From contig MFPR01000004.1 in NCBI GenBank assembly GCA_001784175.1, positions 62,001-126,000 of the forward strand: 64,000 bases of DNA, read 5' to 3'. Source of the stretch: Candidatus Lindowbacteria bacterium RIFCSPLOWO2_12_FULL_62_27. Lineage in GTDB: Bacteria > Lindowbacteria > 2-12-FULL-62-27. This document shows, piece by piece, positions 63,593 to 64,000 of the stretch. The first letter of the stretch is position 1, and every line of letters begins with the position of its first letter. The notes under the pieces were generated by a model. The model worked only from the letters and a program-made list of their open reading frames with translations, did no database searches and had not been told where the DNA came from. The position numbers and the translations under genes were made by a program.

Positions 63593-63660
63593 AATGCGGA
63601 AACACGGCGGCCATCGAGGTTGCGGGGCTGACCAAAATCTTTCGCATCACGATATATCCA
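63589..63660 (+). pseudogene. 5' remnant of an ABC-transporter ATPase gene
   Basis: The ATG overlaps the stop of the ATPase gene. It encodes [20 protein letters not shown], the first strand of an ABC ATPase (usually IEVxGLTKxF), and then loses all similarity: no Walker A follows and the antitoxin gene lies just beyond on the other strand. The frame stays open but reads antisense to that gene. Likely a gene cut by deletion or insertion. Confidence 0.6.
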
Positions 63661-63684
63661 AAACGTGAGAGGTTGGTGGATCAG

Positions 63685-63975
63685 TCAAGCTGCCCTGCGG
63701 CGGGTCTTGCGCTCCTTTCGATCCGCCTCCTCCACCGCACGGACAACTTCTTTCCTGGAATATCTCCGCCCTTCGGCCGCGAGTCTTTGATTGAAAAGAT
63801 CCATCAGTCTCCTGCTGTTCGATACCAGGAAGACCTCGACGTCAAAATCATCAGCCAGCGGCAGAACACCGGCCCACGGCCGTCCGTGTTTGGTAATCAC
63901 CAGCGGCTCCTGCCTGACGCGGTTCATGCACAGGCTCAAATTCTGCTTGAAATCCTTCATGCTTCGGATTGCCAT
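63685..63975 (-). CDS. Phd/YefM-family antitoxin without a partner in the window
   Basis: 96 aa. It starts MAIRSMKDFKQNLSLCMNRV and contains PLVITKHGRPWAGVLPLAD, the Phd/YefM fold that binds DNA and dimerises. The C-terminus is basic and helical (RKEVVRAVEEADRKERKTRRR), the part that usually clasps a toxin. Downstream on the same strand there is no toxin gene, only the ABC remnant; a toxin gene upstream, beyond the window edge, is possible. Confidence 0.85.
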   Translation of the reverse strand: MAIRSMKDFKQNLSLCMNRVRQEPLVITKHGRPWAGVLPLADDFDVEVFLVSNSRRLMDLFNQRLAAEGRRYSRKEVVRAVEEADRKERKTRRRAA

Positions 63976-64000
63976 TGCGCATACACCTTTCCGCGGACCC

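Noticed and set aside
63685-63975. Complete toxin-antitoxin module
   Set aside because: Only the antitoxin is present; the adjacent sequence on the downstream side holds no toxin frame.

Overview
The window is GC-rich, densely coded bacterial chromosome from a diderm bacterium. Evidence for a diderm is an O-antigen ligase/polymerase-like protein, a GT-C glycosyltransferase and periplasmic Tat enzymes. The gene mix (Nitrospira/anammox-type nitrite oxidoreductase-like enzyme, SUF pathway, spirochaete-like cyclic-nucleotide-domain proteins, SpoVG, PPi-type phosphofructokinase, many dispersed short repeats inside genes) suggests an uncultivated lineage. I cannot name the phylum from sequence alone. 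No rRNA, tRNA, CRISPR array, integrase or transposase was seen.

Layout. (1) 1-9.2 kb: a respiratory molybdoenzyme operon. It encodes a heme-binding gamma subunit (cut by the window edge), a zinc-finger-like unknown, a Tat-exported NxrA/NarG-type catalytic subunit, an NxrB/NarH-type Fe-S subunit, a TorD/NarJ-like chaperone and a small unknown, followed by a DUF1858-NnrS-DUF1858 membrane protein. (2) 9.3-12.8 kb: a Na+/H+ antiporter with a cyclic-nucleotide domain and a LysM/M23 endopeptidase. (3) 12.9-20 kb: ilvN-ilvC-psd-pssA-leuA, without ilvB, then a very large cyclic-nucleotide-domain protein. (4) 20-27.5 kb: envelope genes (GT-C/TPR, sensor kinase, membrane-fused spermidine-synthase-like protein, O-antigen ligase/TPR, type IV pilin-like protein). 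(5) 27.5-34.5 kb, minus strand: dnaE-accA-pfp-murF. (6) 34.6-37.5 kb: a visibly AT-richer island with a TPR gene remnant, a palindromic repeat and a secreted TPR protein. (7) 37.5-37.9 kb: rnpB (RNase P RNA). (8) 37.9-45.9 kb, minus strand: a cheX-like gene behind a sigma-54 promoter, a charged unknown, a B12-radical SAM enzyme, GT2, spoVG, an anchored coiled-coil protein, yicC, gmk, a cNMP-domain protein, dtd and rpe. (9) 46-50.5 kb: a secreted glycosidase-like protein, a cysM/sulfur-carrier/DUF59 group, and a cobJ-cobI fusion. (10) 50.5-59.5 kb, minus strand: a complete SUF operon (rrf2-sufC-sufB-sufD-rieske-sufS-sufU-sufA-ygfZ-mrp-DUF971). (11) 59.5-64 kb: aconitase, a DUF4143-type ATPase, an ABC-transporter remnant and an orphan Phd antitoxin.

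The parts fit together as a respiratory cell rich in Fe-S enzymes. The SUF operon, aconitase and the Mo/Fe-S enzyme depend on each other, and a small cysteine/sulfur-carrier cluster could supply sulfur. Two window-wide patterns stand out. First, several families of short repeats have entered reading frames and are translated as linker peptides. Second, at least seven isolated genes have a -10 hexamer only 5-9 nt before the start codon and no clear Shine-Dalgarno sequence, which points to leaderless or near-leaderless mRNAs.
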